From the NCBI RefSeq assembly GCF_900199545.1, contig NZ_LT962671.1, positions 1,858,964 to 1,922,963 of the forward strand: a DNA stretch of 64,000 bases, given 5' to 3'. Positions within the stretch are counted from its first letter, which is position 1, and each line of letters starts with the position of its first letter. Below, piece by piece: positions 43,055 to 52,380 of the stretch. The notes under the pieces were generated by a model, which did not search any database, was not told the origin of the DNA, and saw only the letters and a list, made by a program, of their open reading frames with translations. Made by a program: the position numbers and the translations under genes. Origin of the DNA: Raoultibacter massiliensis. Lineage in GTDB: Bacteria; Actinomycetota; Coriobacteriia; Coriobacteriales; Eggerthellaceae.

Positions 43055-44806
43055 TCAATCCGAGAACAGACTGCCGAAAGCGCCGATACCCGAACCCTTG
43101 ATGTTGCGCTTCGTAAAAGCAAGCGCTTCGGCAACCGCCTCGATCGAGATATCGCGCTTTTCGCCAGTCCTACGCAGCTTGATCTCCACTTTGTCCTCCT
43201 TCAAACCGCGTTTGCCCACAACGATCTGCAGGGGCCACCCGATCAGATCGGCATCGGCGAACTTCACACCGGCGCGCTCGTCGCGATCGTCGATAACGAC
43301 CTCGAAGCCCGCTCGGGCGATATCGGCGGCAAGCCGTTCGGCCGCAGGCTGCACCTCTTCATCGCCCACGTTAAGAGGAATGACGCATACGTGCGCGGGG
43401 GCAACCGAAACGGGCCAGTAGATGCCGTTCTCGTCGTTGTGCTGTTCGACGATGGCCGCCATGGAGCGGGATACGCCCACGCCGTAGCAGCCCATGAGGA
43501 ACGGCTGCTCGGAGCCGTCTTCGGCCGAGAACGTCGCCCCCATAGATTTGGAGTACTTGTCGCCGAGCTGGAAGACCTGCGACACCTCGATGCCGCGGGC
43601 GCCTTCGAGCGGAAGACCGCATTTCGGACAGCAATCGCCCGGCTTCACCACCACGAGATCGGCCCATTCGTCAACCTCGAAATCGGTGCCGGGCGCCGCG
43701 CCGATGTAGTGGTAGCCGTCCTCGTTCGCACCGACGACCCAGCGGGATATCGCCTGCAGGCTCTTGGCGGCGACAACGCGCACGCCCTCGGGAAGACCGA
43801 CGGGACCCATCGACCCTTTGTGCAGGCCAGCCGCTTCCATTTCCTGGTCGGTCAAAAGCTCGAAGCCATCAACCACGCGGGCCGCTTTGAGCTCGTTGAG
43901 ATCGTGATCGCCTGGCACGAAGAAAACAGTGATCGCACCGTCTTTGCCCTTGCCGGAAAGCGCCTTGACCGTCGATGATTCGGGAATGTCGAGAAGCGCG
44001 GCCAGCTCGGCGATGGTATGCACACCGGGCGTTGCGATTTTCGTGAGCTTGTCTGCGGCAGTGTACTCGGTCGGGCGGGCAAGGCCCTCCCCTGCCTCGG
44101 TGTTGGCAGCGTACCCGCAGGAGCAATGCACGAGCTCGGCTTCACCCGCATCGGCAAGCGCCATGAATTCGCAGGTCACGCTGCCGCCGATCTGGCCAGA
44201 ATCAGCCTCAACCGGACGGTAGTCAAGATCCATCCGATCACAGATCCTGCCGTAGGCGGCGCTCATGTCGTCGTAGGTCTGCTGGAGCGATTCCTGCGAA
44301 TCATGGAAGCTGTAAGCATCCTTCATGATGAATTCGCGACCGCGAAGCAGACCGAACCGGGGGCGGATCTCGTCGCGGAATTTCACCTGGATCTGATAGA
44401 GCGAAAGCGGAAGCTGCTTGTAGGAGCGAAGCTCGTTTCGAACGAGCGCCGTGATAATCTCCTCGTGAGTGGGTCCAAGGCAGAATTGGCGATCATGGCG
44501 ATCGTCAAGACGCATGAGCTCGGGGCCGTAATCGTCCCATCGGCCGCTCTCATGCCACAGCTCTGCGGGCTGAAGTACCGGCATCATGATTTCCTGAGCG
44601 CCGATTCCATCCATTTCGGAACGTACGATGTTCTCAACCTTGGCGAGCACCCTCTTGCCAAGCGGAAGGAAGGTATAGACGCCCGACGCAGCCTTGCGGA
44701 TCATACCAGCGCGAACAAGCAGGCGATGGCTTGCAATCTCGGCGTCGGCAGGATCTTCCTTCAAAGTGGGAACGTAGAGTTCGCTCATACGCATGATATC
44801 TGTCAT
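43055..44806 (-). CDS. proS: Prolyl-tRNA synthetase
   Basis: A 583-residue class II synthetase that charges tRNA-Pro. It is of the long bacterial type, with the editing (INS) domain inserted in the middle (about residues 225-400). Seen: RPRFGLLRGREFIMKDAYSFH (motif 2 region), TCEFMALADAGEAELVHC, FLMGCYGVGVSRSMAAIVEQ (motif 3) and a C-terminal anticodon-binding domain. The ATG at 44806 overlaps the ispG stop as ATGA, which fixes the start and implies coupling. Confidence 0.96.
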   Translation of the reverse strand: MTDIMRMSELYVPTLKEDPADAEIASHRLLVRAGMIRKAASGVYTFLPLGKRVLAKVENIVRSEMDGIGAQEIMMPVLQPAELWHESGRWDDYGPELMRLDDRHDRQFCLGPTHEEIITALVRNELRSYKQLPLSLYQIQVKFRDEIRPRFGLLRGREFIMKDAYSFHDSQESLQQTYDDMSAAYGRICDRMDLDYRPVEADSGQIGGSVTCEFMALADAGEAELVHCSCGYAANTEAGEGLARPTEYTAADKLTKIATPGVHTIAELAALLDIPESSTVKALSGKGKDGAITVFFVPGDHDLNELKAARVVDGFELLTDQEMEAAGLHKGSMGPVGLPEGVRVVAAKSLQAISRWVVGANEDGYHYIGAAPGTDFEVDEWADLVVVKPGDCCPKCGLPLEGARGIEVSQVFQLGDKYSKSMGATFSAEDGSEQPFLMGCYGVGVSRSMAAIVEQHNDENGIYWPVSVAPAHVCVIPLNVGDEEVQPAAERLAADIARAGFEVVIDDRDERAGVKFADADLIGWPLQIVVGKRGLKEDKVEIKLRRTGEKRDISIEAVAEALAFTKRNIKGSGIGAFGSLFSD

Positions 44807-45867
44807 AGTCTTCCAATCTCCTCCATCAAAGCATCCACAATATCGCCCTCGTCGACCTTGCGCAAGGTCTTTCCCTGGGCGAATATCACTCCTGAGCCCT
44901 TGCCGCACGCCACGCCGATATCGGCATCGGCAGCTTCGCCGGGACCGTTCACCACGCACCCCATTACGGCAACCTTCACCGGCAGCGAAACCGATCGCAA
45001 CCGTCCCTCGACCTCTTTCGCAAGCGCGATGAGATCAACCTGGCAGCGTCCGCATGTCGGGCAGCTGATTATTTCGGGGGATCGCCTCCGCAAATCGAGC
45101 GCCGCCAACAGCGTCCAGCACGCGCGAACCTCCTCAACCGGATCGTCGGTGAGCGAAATGCGCAGCGTGTCGCCGATGCCCTCTTCGAGCAAAATGCCCA
45201 ACCCGCTCGCGGATTTGATGATGCCCTGGAAGAGCGTACCCGCCTCCGTTACGCCGATATGCAGCGGCACGGCGGGAATCTCAGCGGAAAGCATCCTGTA
45301 CGTTGCCACCGTCGTCATGACGTCATGCGCTTTCGCAGAGACAACTATATCGTAAAATCCCTGTTCTTCGAAGTGTTTTACATAATCGGCAGCCGAGCGA
45401 GCAAGTTTTTCCGGCAATGCGAGATCGGCTCGGGCGGCCAATTCGGAATCGAGGGACCCCGCGTTCACGCCAATACGGATGGGGATGCGCGCCTCGCGAG
45501 CCGCCGCTATCACCCTGTCCGTTTCGGCCAGACCGCCGATGTTTCCCGGGTTGATGCGCAGCTTCGCCGCCCCGCGCTTCGCGGCTTCGATGGCTATATC
45601 GGCATCGAAATGAACGTCGGCGACCACGGGAAGCGGTGATGCCGCGCATACGGCTTCGAACGAATCGAGGCATGATTTGCGCGGGATGGCCATGCGCACG
45701 ATTTCGCAACCGGCCTCTGCCAACCGCTCGATCTGGGCAAGGTTGGCCGTCACGTCGTCGGCCGCAGCGTTGAGCATCGACTGCACCGCGCATGGCGCGC
45801 CTTTGCCCACGGGCACTGCGCCCACCATCACGCGGCGCGTTTTCGCATTAGGCCTTTGCGATTCCAT
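44803..45867 (-). CDS. ispG: 4-hydroxy-3-methylbut-2-enyl diphosphate synthase (flavodoxin/ferredoxin type)
   Basis: A 354-residue [4Fe-4S] enzyme of the MEP isoprenoid pathway that converts ME-cPP to HMBPP. The cluster ligands are in CPTCGRC and CVVNGPGE, and the N-terminal TIM barrel is marked by RRVMVGAVPVGKGAPCAVQSM and KLRINPGNIGG. The length is the short bacterial form. ATG 45867 follows AAGGGGG. It lies 16 bases after rseP and is coupled to proS. Confidence 0.96.
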   Translation of the reverse strand: MESQRPNAKTRRVMVGAVPVGKGAPCAVQSMLNAAADDVTANLAQIERLAEAGCEIVRMAIPRKSCLDSFEAVCAASPLPVVADVHFDADIAIEAAKRGAAKLRINPGNIGGLAETDRVIAAAREARIPIRIGVNAGSLDSELAARADLALPEKLARSAADYVKHFEEQGFYDIVVSAKAHDVMTTVATYRMLSAEIPAVPLHIGVTEAGTLFQGIIKSASGLGILLEEGIGDTLRISLTDDPVEEVRACWTLLAALDLRRRSPEIISCPTCGRCQVDLIALAKEVEGRLRSVSLPVKVAVMGCVVNGPGEAADADIGVACGKGSGVIFAQGKTLRKVDEGDIVDALMEEIGRL

Positions 45868-45883
45868 TGGCACCCCCTTACCG

Positions 45884-46975
45884 TTAACCCCAGTTGCCGA
45901 ATATGAACCTTTGAATATCCTGGTTGATCATCACGAGGAACAAGCCCACGAACAACAGCATGCCGACCGTGCTCATGTAGTTGAGCGCCTTGAGCGATAC
46001 GAACTTTTTCGATATCTTCTGGAAAACCTCGATGGCAAAGCGCCCGCCGTCGAGCGGGGGGATCGGAATGAGGTTCATGATGCCGAGCGAAACCGAGATC
46101 ATGGCGACGAACTGGCCGAACATGACGAGTCCGAGATCGGCGTACTCCTTCGCCATCACCGCGATACCCATAACAGAAGTGGAATTCGACACCGTATCGC
46201 CGAACGTGGCCGGGTTGAAGAGGCCGACGACGGCCGAGATAACCATGCCGATGTAGGTAAATCCCGCCTGAATCGCCTGCAGGGGGCTTACCGTCATATG
46301 CGAGACCTCCCCGGTTTGCGTGTTCGTCACATCGAATCCGATGATCGAGAACAAAACGATGAACAACAGTACGGCGAAGAGCAGGTTCACGACCGGCCCC
46401 GCCAAGATGATGACCGAGCGCTTCCAAAACGGGAGGCTGCGGTACTGCTGTTTGCGCTCGCTTTCGAAGAAACCGCGCGGATCGGCAACGATGCGCTGCT
46501 GCCCCAGCTCGTAGGCGACCGCTCCCCGTTCGAGCTCGCGTCTGCTCGGCTTGATTTCAGGTGCGCGATAGGTATTGAACTGGTCTTTCTTCGTTGGCCC
46601 GGCGATGGACCCCCATTCGGTGAGCTGCTCGAGCGCGTCGTAGGCATCATCGTCGGAGATGCCGAGCTCGGTTGCAACATCCTCCATGTTCGCAACGCCG
46701 CGCCGAAGCACGCAGGCAAGAACGCGCTCGAGATGAGGGCTTTCGCCACCGGGCTCCATTCCGCAGATGCGGGCATAGCCGCCAAGCGGAATGGCGGTCA
46801 CGCCGAACTTGGTGCCGCCTTTGGTGAAACCGATGTTGGGACCGGGCAGACCCAGCATGAATTCGGTGACGCGAACGCCGAATGCACGCGCCGCAAGGTA
46901 GTGCCCGCCCTCATGAATGAAGACGAGGAATCCGAGTACGATGATGCCGTACAAGATCATCAGGATGACGTCCAT
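45884..46975 (-). CDS. rseP: RseP-like site-2 membrane zinc protease with an atypical central domain
   Basis: A 363-residue M50 protease. The zinc motif HEGGH lies at about residue 21, and the third ligand block NLIPIPPLDGGRF near residue 300; four helices are visible. Instead of a recognisable PDZ domain, residues 75-150 hold a helical stretch (LERVLACVLRRGVANMEDVATELGISDDDAYDALEQL) that looks like a small winged helix. Such proteases cut membrane-bound anti-sigma factors or signal-peptide remnants. It sits in the usual dxr-rseP-ispG order. A promoter is proposed at 47025-47052. Confidence 0.92.
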   Translation of the reverse strand: MDVILMILYGIIVLGFLVFIHEGGHYLAARAFGVRVTEFMLGLPGPNIGFTKGGTKFGVTAIPLGGYARICGMEPGGESPHLERVLACVLRRGVANMEDVATELGISDDDAYDALEQLTEWGSIAGPTKKDQFNTYRAPEIKPSRRELERGAVAYELGQQRIVADPRGFFESERKQQYRSLPFWKRSVIILAGPVVNLLFAVLLFIVLFSIIGFDVTNTQTGEVSHMTVSPLQAIQAGFTYIGMVISAVVGLFNPATFGDTVSNSTSVMGIAVMAKEYADLGLVMFGQFVAMISVSLGIMNLIPIPPLDGGRFAIEVFQKISKKFVSLKALNYMSTVGMLLFVGLFLVMINQDIQRFIFGNWG

Positions 46976-47024
46976 ATGCTGCTCCTTATGAAAAACGGCG
47001 AAGACCGCCGATAGAGTTCACAGC

Positions 47025-47052
47025 ATATTATTATAGAAAGACTTACATTCAA
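47025..47052 (-). promoter_or_regulatory. Sigma-70-like promoter of the rseP-ispG-proS operon
   Basis: On the minus strand TTGAAT (47047-47052) and TAATAT (47025-47030) are separated by 16 bases, about 50-75 bases before the rseP start. It is in the only AT-rich part of the 306-base gap between rseP and the kinase gene; the rest of that gap holds nothing I can support. Confidence 0.5.
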
Positions 47053-47281
47053 ACGGCGCGACCCACGGTAATCCCATAAACTTCCGCAAGAATCTCCTTT
47101 GCGATCACGCCTCGTACGACCGCTGGAGTAGCCGCCCGGGGCATTCGCATGGTACGCAGGCTGCTCCTCGCATCGGAATCATCGCAGGAAGCGCGGCGTG
47201 CGCAAAAACAGTGTGCGCAGCACGGATCATCCGCACGTTAGGACGTGCCGCGCAAAACCCGACTCCAATCGAGATCCGCTC

Positions 47282-48307
47282 CTACAGCCCGAGCCCCAAC
47301 CGCGAAAATGCCTCGTCGCTCATCGTGCCACCCAGCACCATGCATACCGCGCCTGCAACCTTGTTGGCCAGACCGAGCGAATCGCCCCAGCAAAGCCCTG
47401 CGTTGCGTGCAGCCACGAGCGCCCCGAGGTGAGCATCGCCCGCCCCCACCGTGTCGACCGGATCGACCGGTTCGGTCGACACGAAAAGATGCTCGCCGCC
47501 CGCGTACAGGTGCGCGCCTCGCGATCCCTCGGTTATCACAACGGCGTTGCCGCTTTGCGCTTCGATGGCGCGGGCCGCCTCTTCGACAGACGAACGTCCC
47601 GTATATGCCATAGCCTCCAGATCGTTGAGATGCCACACGGGGCGAAGCGCGTTGATGCGTGCAGTCTTCTCGGGCCCCACGCCTTCGATGCGCGGGCCGG
47701 GTGCATAGTAGAACTCGATCTCGGGATGCGCCTCGAGAAACGAAACGATGGCTTCGCCGCCCGCCCCCTCGATCTCGTATCCGCTCGCAAGGGCTTTCCC
47801 GAACTTGCCGGCATCGATGCCCTCGAACCACGAAAGCTCGAAGCACCGCTCGATGCCGGGCGAAGTAACCATGGTGCGCTCGCCGTCGGGTTCGACGAGA
47901 CAGGTGCACGAGCCGCAATCGAGTTCGGTTTCGATTTCGAGCGCTTCGAGATTTCTTGCCGCCAACTCCCCCCGCACGAAATCCGAGAATATGCCGCTGC
48001 CGATAGGCGCGAACAGGAACCCCGGCTGGCCAAGCTGACGGATGACGTTCGCGGAATTGAATGCGCACCCGCCGGCCACCGTCTCGCGACGACTCACCAC
48101 CACGCCCTCGCCCCGCTCGGGAAGCCGCGGAACGTGGCACACGACGTCGACCATGACGGCGCCGATGGAAAGGATGGAACTGCGCGCGCTTCGCCGATCG
48201 AGGGCAACCGCGTCGACGGGCTTTGATCCGTCTTCGATAGAATCGCCTTCGATACGTCCTCCTTCAATAGGTCCGTCTTCGATAGGTTCGTCCTCGATAA
48301 CCGGCAT
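47282..48307 (-). CDS. PfkB/ribokinase-family carbohydrate kinase
   Basis: A 341-residue sugar or nucleoside kinase. The catalytic signature reads DTVGAGDAHLGALVAA near the C-terminus, with His where Phe is common, and the substrate Gly pair lies in VAGGCAFNSANVIRQLG. The start at 48307 follows GAAGGGGAAGG. The first 25 residues are imperfect five-residue repeats (EPIED, GPIEG, GRIEG, DSIED) encoded by 15-base tandem repeats, an addition not typical of the family. The gene interrupts the usual dxr-rseP neighbourhood. The substrate is unknown. Confidence 0.86.
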   Translation of the reverse strand: MPVIEDEPIEDGPIEGGRIEGDSIEDGSKPVDAVALDRRSARSSILSIGAVMVDVVCHVPRLPERGEGVVVSRRETVAGGCAFNSANVIRQLGQPGFLFAPIGSGIFSDFVRGELAARNLEALEIETELDCGSCTCLVEPDGERTMVTSPGIERCFELSWFEGIDAGKFGKALASGYEIEGAGGEAIVSFLEAHPEIEFYYAPGPRIEGVGPEKTARINALRPVWHLNDLEAMAYTGRSSVEEAARAIEAQSGNAVVITEGSRGAHLYAGGEHLFVSTEPVDPVDTVGAGDAHLGALVAARNAGLCWGDSLGLANKVAGAVCMVLGGTMSDEAFSRLGLGL

Positions 48308-48473
48308 TCGACCTTCCCCTTCTCGCCAAGCAAACAGATGCATCCAGTATAGCGCCAGGCGGCATTCGCGCAGCATCGCAAAAGCCGCCTTGCTCGACGA
48401 TGCCGCAGCCCAACATGAAATCGAGATGCCGAGCAATAGGTATGAGCTTTCCTATGCTAAAACGCCCTCTAAT

Positions 48474-48635
48474 TGGCGGTCAAGGCAAGTTTCCGTCAGC
48501 GCTGCGGCAGCGAAATCGTCTCTCGATCGGCGTTTGCGCAGGTCGCAAATTCTCAAGCAGCTCGCCGCTGCGAAAAAAGGCAGGAAACCGAGCGATTTGA
48601 TGCCGATTCTTTACAGAAGCTCGCCTTGACCGCCA
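48474..48635. repeat. 162-bp element with 20-bp inverted ends between dxr and the PfkB gene
   Basis: The left end 48474-48493 (TGGCGGTCAAGGCAAGTTTC) and right end 48616-48635 are reverse complements with two mismatches. The 122 bases inside show no coding potential that I can support. It occupies most of the 446-base gap between dxr and the kinase start and could be a small mobile-element relic or structured RNA; the remainder of the gap shows nothing else. Confidence 0.5.
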
Positions 48636-48753
48636 TTTCGGACCGCTTTTCGCCGAGGAAGATTTCGGCGGCAGCACTTTCCGACCATTTGGTATCGACG
48701 AGCAATCCGGGCGATGGCATCGAAGCGCAATTCGGGCGACGCCGCCGGAAGCC

Positions 48754-49992
48754 CTACCTTGCCGCAACCCACGCCTCGGCGGTTCTGCGGGCCCAGGCAT
48801 CGATTTCTTCGAGCTGTTCGAGGCTTTCGACCGACTGCGGATCGTGCGCTTCCATGACGGCCTCGACGCAGGCGGCGATATCAAGGTACGCACAGCATTC
48901 GGCGAGAAAGGCCGCAACCGCAACCTCGTTGGCCGCGTTCATCGCGCAAGGCAGCGTCCCGCCCGTCTCGCCCGCAATCCGCGCAAGGGCAAGGCAGCGG
49001 AAGGTGTCTGCATCGGGCGCGGCGAAATCGAGCGAACCGAGCGTGCGGAAATCCATCGGCTTCACCGGCGCATCCCAGCGATCGGGATACGACAGCGCGA
49101 ATTGGATGGGAATGCGCATGTCGGTGGTGCCGAGGTGCGCCTTTACGCTTCCGTCCGAGAATTCGACCATGGAGTGGATGGCGCTTTGCGGCTGCACAAC
49201 CACCTCGATCTTGTCGTAGGGCATGCAGAACAGATGATGCGCCTCGATGATTTCCAAGCCCTTGTTCATCAGCGTCGACGAATCGATGCTGATCTTGGCT
49301 CCCATATTCCACGTGGGGTGGGCAAGCGCCTGAGCCGGCGTGATATCGGCCAGATCGGCGCGCGTGCGTCCGCGGAAGGGTCCGCCCGAAGCCGTTACCC
49401 AAAGCTTGCTCACCTCTTCCATGCGCTCCCCGAGCAGGCATTGGTATATCGCCCCATGCTCCGAATCGATGGGCATGAGCGCACCTGCAGGTCCCGTCGC
49501 AGGAGCCGCGCCACTCGCACGCCGCTCCTCGTCGACACGCGCAGCGAGCGGCATGATGAGATCGCCGCCGACCACAAGCGATTCCTTGTTGGCAAGCGCG
49601 AGCACCTTGCCTGCGCGAAGCGTCTCGTAGCTCGCACGAAGGCCCGCCGCACCCACAAGCGCATTCACCACGATGTCCGCTTCGGGAATGCCCGTGAGAC
49701 CGACTACCGCGTCCTGCCCGAATTCGAGCGTAGCCGCCGTTTCCGCGTCGTCGGCAAGCGCGAGGTGCGCGGCGAGGGATCGCGCGGCGGGATTGCCTCG
49801 AAGGCTTTCGTCGCCCACCGCTGCATGGCGCACGCCGAATTCGCGCACCTGAGCTTCGAGCACGTCGATACGGGTCCCCAGTGCCAAGCCGACGATTTCG
49901 AGTTTATCGGAATGCTGCCGCACCACGTCGAGAGTCTGGGTTCCAATCGATCCCGACGATCCCAGTACGACGATGCGCTTTTTAGCCGACAT
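48754..49992 (-). CDS. dxr: 1-deoxy-D-xylulose 5-phosphate reductoisomerase
   Basis: A 412-residue enzyme making MEP, the first committed step of the MEP pathway. The NADPH site is GSSGSIGTQTLDV; substrate/metal blocks are ALANKESLVVGGDL, PIDSEHGAIYQCL, WVTASGGPFRGR, HPTWNMGAKISIDSSTLMNKGLE and CAMNAANEVAVAAFL. ATG 49992 follows GGAAAGGTG. A short Pro/Ala-rich insert (ERRASGAAPATGPAGAL) lies before the PIDSEH block. It is the next gene after cdsA in transcription order. Confidence 0.96.
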   Translation of the reverse strand: MSAKKRIVVLGSSGSIGTQTLDVVRQHSDKLEIVGLALGTRIDVLEAQVREFGVRHAAVGDESLRGNPAARSLAAHLALADDAETAATLEFGQDAVVGLTGIPEADIVVNALVGAAGLRASYETLRAGKVLALANKESLVVGGDLIMPLAARVDEERRASGAAPATGPAGALMPIDSEHGAIYQCLLGERMEEVSKLWVTASGGPFRGRTRADLADITPAQALAHPTWNMGAKISIDSSTLMNKGLEIIEAHHLFCMPYDKIEVVVQPQSAIHSMVEFSDGSVKAHLGTTDMRIPIQFALSYPDRWDAPVKPMDFRTLGSLDFAAPDADTFRCLALARIAGETGGTLPCAMNAANEVAVAAFLAECCAYLDIAACVEAVMEAHDPQSVESLEQLEEIDAWARRTAEAWVAAR

Positions 49993-50045
49993 GCGAATGC
50001 ACCTTTCCCGCGGTGCGCCCACGCATCCGCGCGCCCCTGCAGGGC

Positions 50046-50954
50046 TTAGACGACAAACGGAATGCAACCCCCGACCAAAAGCAGGATCGCAGATGTAACC
50101 GACACAAGGAACAGAGAGTCGGTGCGGTCGAGCAAACCCCCGTGCCCCGGCATGATCGTCCCCGAATCCTTGAAGCCCGAATTGCGCTTGATGCGGCTTT
50201 CGGCCAAATCGCCGAGCACGCCCATGAGGCCGCAGATCAAGCCGAAAGACAGAGCCTGAGCCACATCCATCGAAACGCCAGGAATGTAGGTCATGGCATA
50301 CCAGACGACCATCGAACCCACCAAACCGGCGAAAAATCCCTCCCAGCTCTTCTTGGGACTCGTGCGGGGGGCGAGCTTGTGTTTACCGAATTTGCGGCCG
50401 ATCAGGTAGGCAAACGTATCGTTGGCCCATACGCTCAAAAAGATGGCGAGCACGAGCACGCCGCCCCACGGGTCGGGAAGCGACATGCGCACGACCATGA
50501 TGCCCGAAAGGAGCAACCCTGTATAGGCTGCGCCGAAAAAGCTGACCCCCACATCGGGCACGCGGGCGCGCGTCCAGAACACGTACCACGCGATCAGCGC
50601 GATCAGCAACCCCACGCTGACGATAAGAGCCCCGTTCAATCCGAAGAAAAATACGCTTATAGGATACAGAATGGCGGCGATTATGCCGAGCAGCTCGTTG
50701 GGAAGCTTCGCGTCGGAACGCAGCATATAGTAGAATTCTCCCGCCGAAATGCCGGCCGTCGCCGCGAGCAGCACCATCGTGGTGATGTCGTTGACCAGAA
50801 TGCAGACGACCGATATGGCGATGTAGACGAACCCGGTGCGAAACCGCACCTGTATATCGGTCGGGTTTTTGAGCTTCTTGGGCGTTTTGTCGAGCGCGAA
50901 CTTCTTTATACGGCCCGTACCGCCTGGATTGTCGTTCGGATCGTCAACGGCCAT
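50046..50954 (-). CDS. cdsA: Phosphatidate cytidylyltransferase
   Basis: A 302-residue integral membrane enzyme that makes CDP-diacylglycerol from phosphatidate and CTP. The signature is complete: ESRIKRNSGFKDSGTIMPGH followed by GGLLDRTDS. About eight helices follow a soluble N-terminus of 40 residues (DPNDNPGGTGRIKKFALDKT). The start is immediately adjacent to the uppS stop, so the two are coupled. Confidence 0.95.
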   Translation of the reverse strand: MAVDDPNDNPGGTGRIKKFALDKTPKKLKNPTDIQVRFRTGFVYIAISVVCILVNDITTMVLLAATAGISAGEFYYMLRSDAKLPNELLGIIAAILYPISVFFFGLNGALIVSVGLLIALIAWYVFWTRARVPDVGVSFFGAAYTGLLLSGIMVVRMSLPDPWGGVLVLAIFLSVWANDTFAYLIGRKFGKHKLAPRTSPKKSWEGFFAGLVGSMVVWYAMTYIPGVSMDVAQALSFGLICGLMGVLGDLAESRIKRNSGFKDSGTIMPGHGGLLDRTDSLFLVSVTSAILLLVGGCIPFVV

Positions 50955-51734
50955 CTATCCCACCGCTCCGAACCGACGGTTCCTTTTCTGGTAGTCAAGC
51001 AGCGCCCGCAAGAACTCGTAGCGGTTGAAATCGGGCCACAGCACATCCGTGCAGTAGAATTCCGTATAGGCGATCTGCCATAGAAGGAAGTTCGAGACGC
51101 GCATCTCGCCGCTTGTGCGGATGAGCAGATCGGGATCGGGGATCTCCGATGTGTACAGATACCGCCCAAACGTGTCTTCGCTCAGGGCCTCGGGCTTCCC
51201 CCCCGCGGCGATCACCTCGTGCGCCTGGCGCATGTAGGCGTTGATGCCGTCGATGATTTCGTTGCGGCCGCCGTAGTTGATGGCCACCACCAGCGTCATG
51301 CCGCTGTTGCCCTTGGTTTTCTCCCATGCCGCGTCGAACGCGTCGCGCGTCTTCTTCGGCAAAGCAGATGTCCGCCCGATCGTCATGACGCGCACATGTT
51401 CCTCGTGAAGCTCGTCGACTTCGGCGAGCATCGTCTGCGCGAACAGGTCCATAAGGCCCATGACCTCTTCTTCGGGACGCTTCCAGTTCTCGGTCGAAAA
51501 CGAATAGATGGTAAGGTATTTCACGCCGATGTCGTTTGCCGCGCGAATGGTTTCGCGCACCGCTTCGATGCCGGCCGCATGCCCCTTCAGGCGATTGAGC
51601 GCACGTTTCTTCGCCCACCTGCCGTTGCCGTCCATGATGACGGCGATATGCTCGGGAATGCGCTCGGCATCGACCGCCGCAGGATCGAGCCCTGCAGGAG
51701 GATCGGGGAATATTTCGAAAAGGGGCTTGTTCAC
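50955..51734 (-). CDS. uppS: Isoprenyl transferase (undecaprenyl diphosphate synthase)
   Basis: A 259-residue cis-prenyltransferase. Marks are HIAVIMDGNGRWAKKRAL with the catalytic Asp, GHAAGIEAVRETI, YSFSTENWKRP, and the C-terminal PDLLIRTSGEMRVSNFLLWQ with its Arg/Ser/Glu residues. It produces the carrier lipid for cell-wall synthesis from IPP, which dxr and ispG nearby help make. It lies 21 bases after frr. Confidence 0.95.
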   Translation of the reverse strand: MNKPLFEIFPDPPAGLDPAAVDAERIPEHIAVIMDGNGRWAKKRALNRLKGHAAGIEAVRETIRAANDIGVKYLTIYSFSTENWKRPEEEVMGLMDLFAQTMLAEVDELHEEHVRVMTIGRTSALPKKTRDAFDAAWEKTKGNSGMTLVVAINYGGRNEIIDGINAYMRQAHEVIAAGGKPEALSEDTFGRYLYTSEIPDPDLLIRTSGEMRVSNFLLWQIAYTEFYCTDVLWPDFNRYEFLRALLDYQKRNRRFGAVG

Positions 51735-51755
51735 TGCAACCTCGGGCCTCGGAGA

Positions 51756-52313
51756 TCAGATCTCCATGACCTCGGCTTCCTTCTTCTTGAAGGCATCTTC
51801 GATCTGGGCGACATAGCTGTCGGTGAGCTTCTGGCTTTCCGCCTCGGCGCGCTTCGCATCGTCTTCGGATATCTCGGAATCCTTCTTGAGCTTATCGATC
51901 GCGGTGTTCGCATCGCGGCGTGCGTTGCGGACGGCCACGCGCGCCTCTTCGGTGTAGCTCTTGCACTGCTTCACGAGCTCGCGGCGGCGCTCCTCGGTCA
52001 GCGCCGGAAACGGCAGACGGATGACCGCACCGTCGTTTGAGGGGGAAACTCCCAGATCGGATTGCTGGATCGCATGCTCAATCGCACCGAGCGTCGATTT
52101 GTCCCACGGCTCGATGACGAGCATGTGGGCATCGGGAGTCTTGACTGCGGCCATCTGGTTGATCGGCGTGGGCACGCCGTAGTAATCGACCTTGATGCGG
52201 TCGAGCACCATCGCGTTCGCGCGCCCGGTGCGAACTGCAGCGAAACTCGAACCGAGCGATTCGATCGCCTTCATCATGCGTTCTTCGGCCTGAGCCATAA
52301 TATCGTCAACCAT
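51756..52313 (-). CDS. frr: Ribosome recycling factor
   Basis: A 185-residue protein of the usual length, which splits post-termination ribosomes together with EF-G. Conserved blocks: RTGRANAMVLDRIKVDYYGVPTPINQ, IEPWDKSTLGAIEHAIQ, SDLGVSPSNDGAVIRLPFP, LTEERRRELVKQCKSYTEEARVAVRNARRD. AAAGGA precedes the ATG. It is the second gene after pyrH. Confidence 0.96.
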   Translation of the reverse strand: MVDDIMAQAEERMMKAIESLGSSFAAVRTGRANAMVLDRIKVDYYGVPTPINQMAAVKTPDAHMLVIEPWDKSTLGAIEHAIQQSDLGVSPSNDGAVIRLPFPALTEERRRELVKQCKSYTEEARVAVRNARRDANTAIDKLKKDSEISEDDAKRAEAESQKLTDSYVAQIEDAFKKKEAEVMEI

Positions 52314-52380
52314 CTGCAGTTCCTTTCAACCGATCCCTGTGTGCGGCACCGCATCCCGAAGCGGCGCGAAGCTTTCTTGC

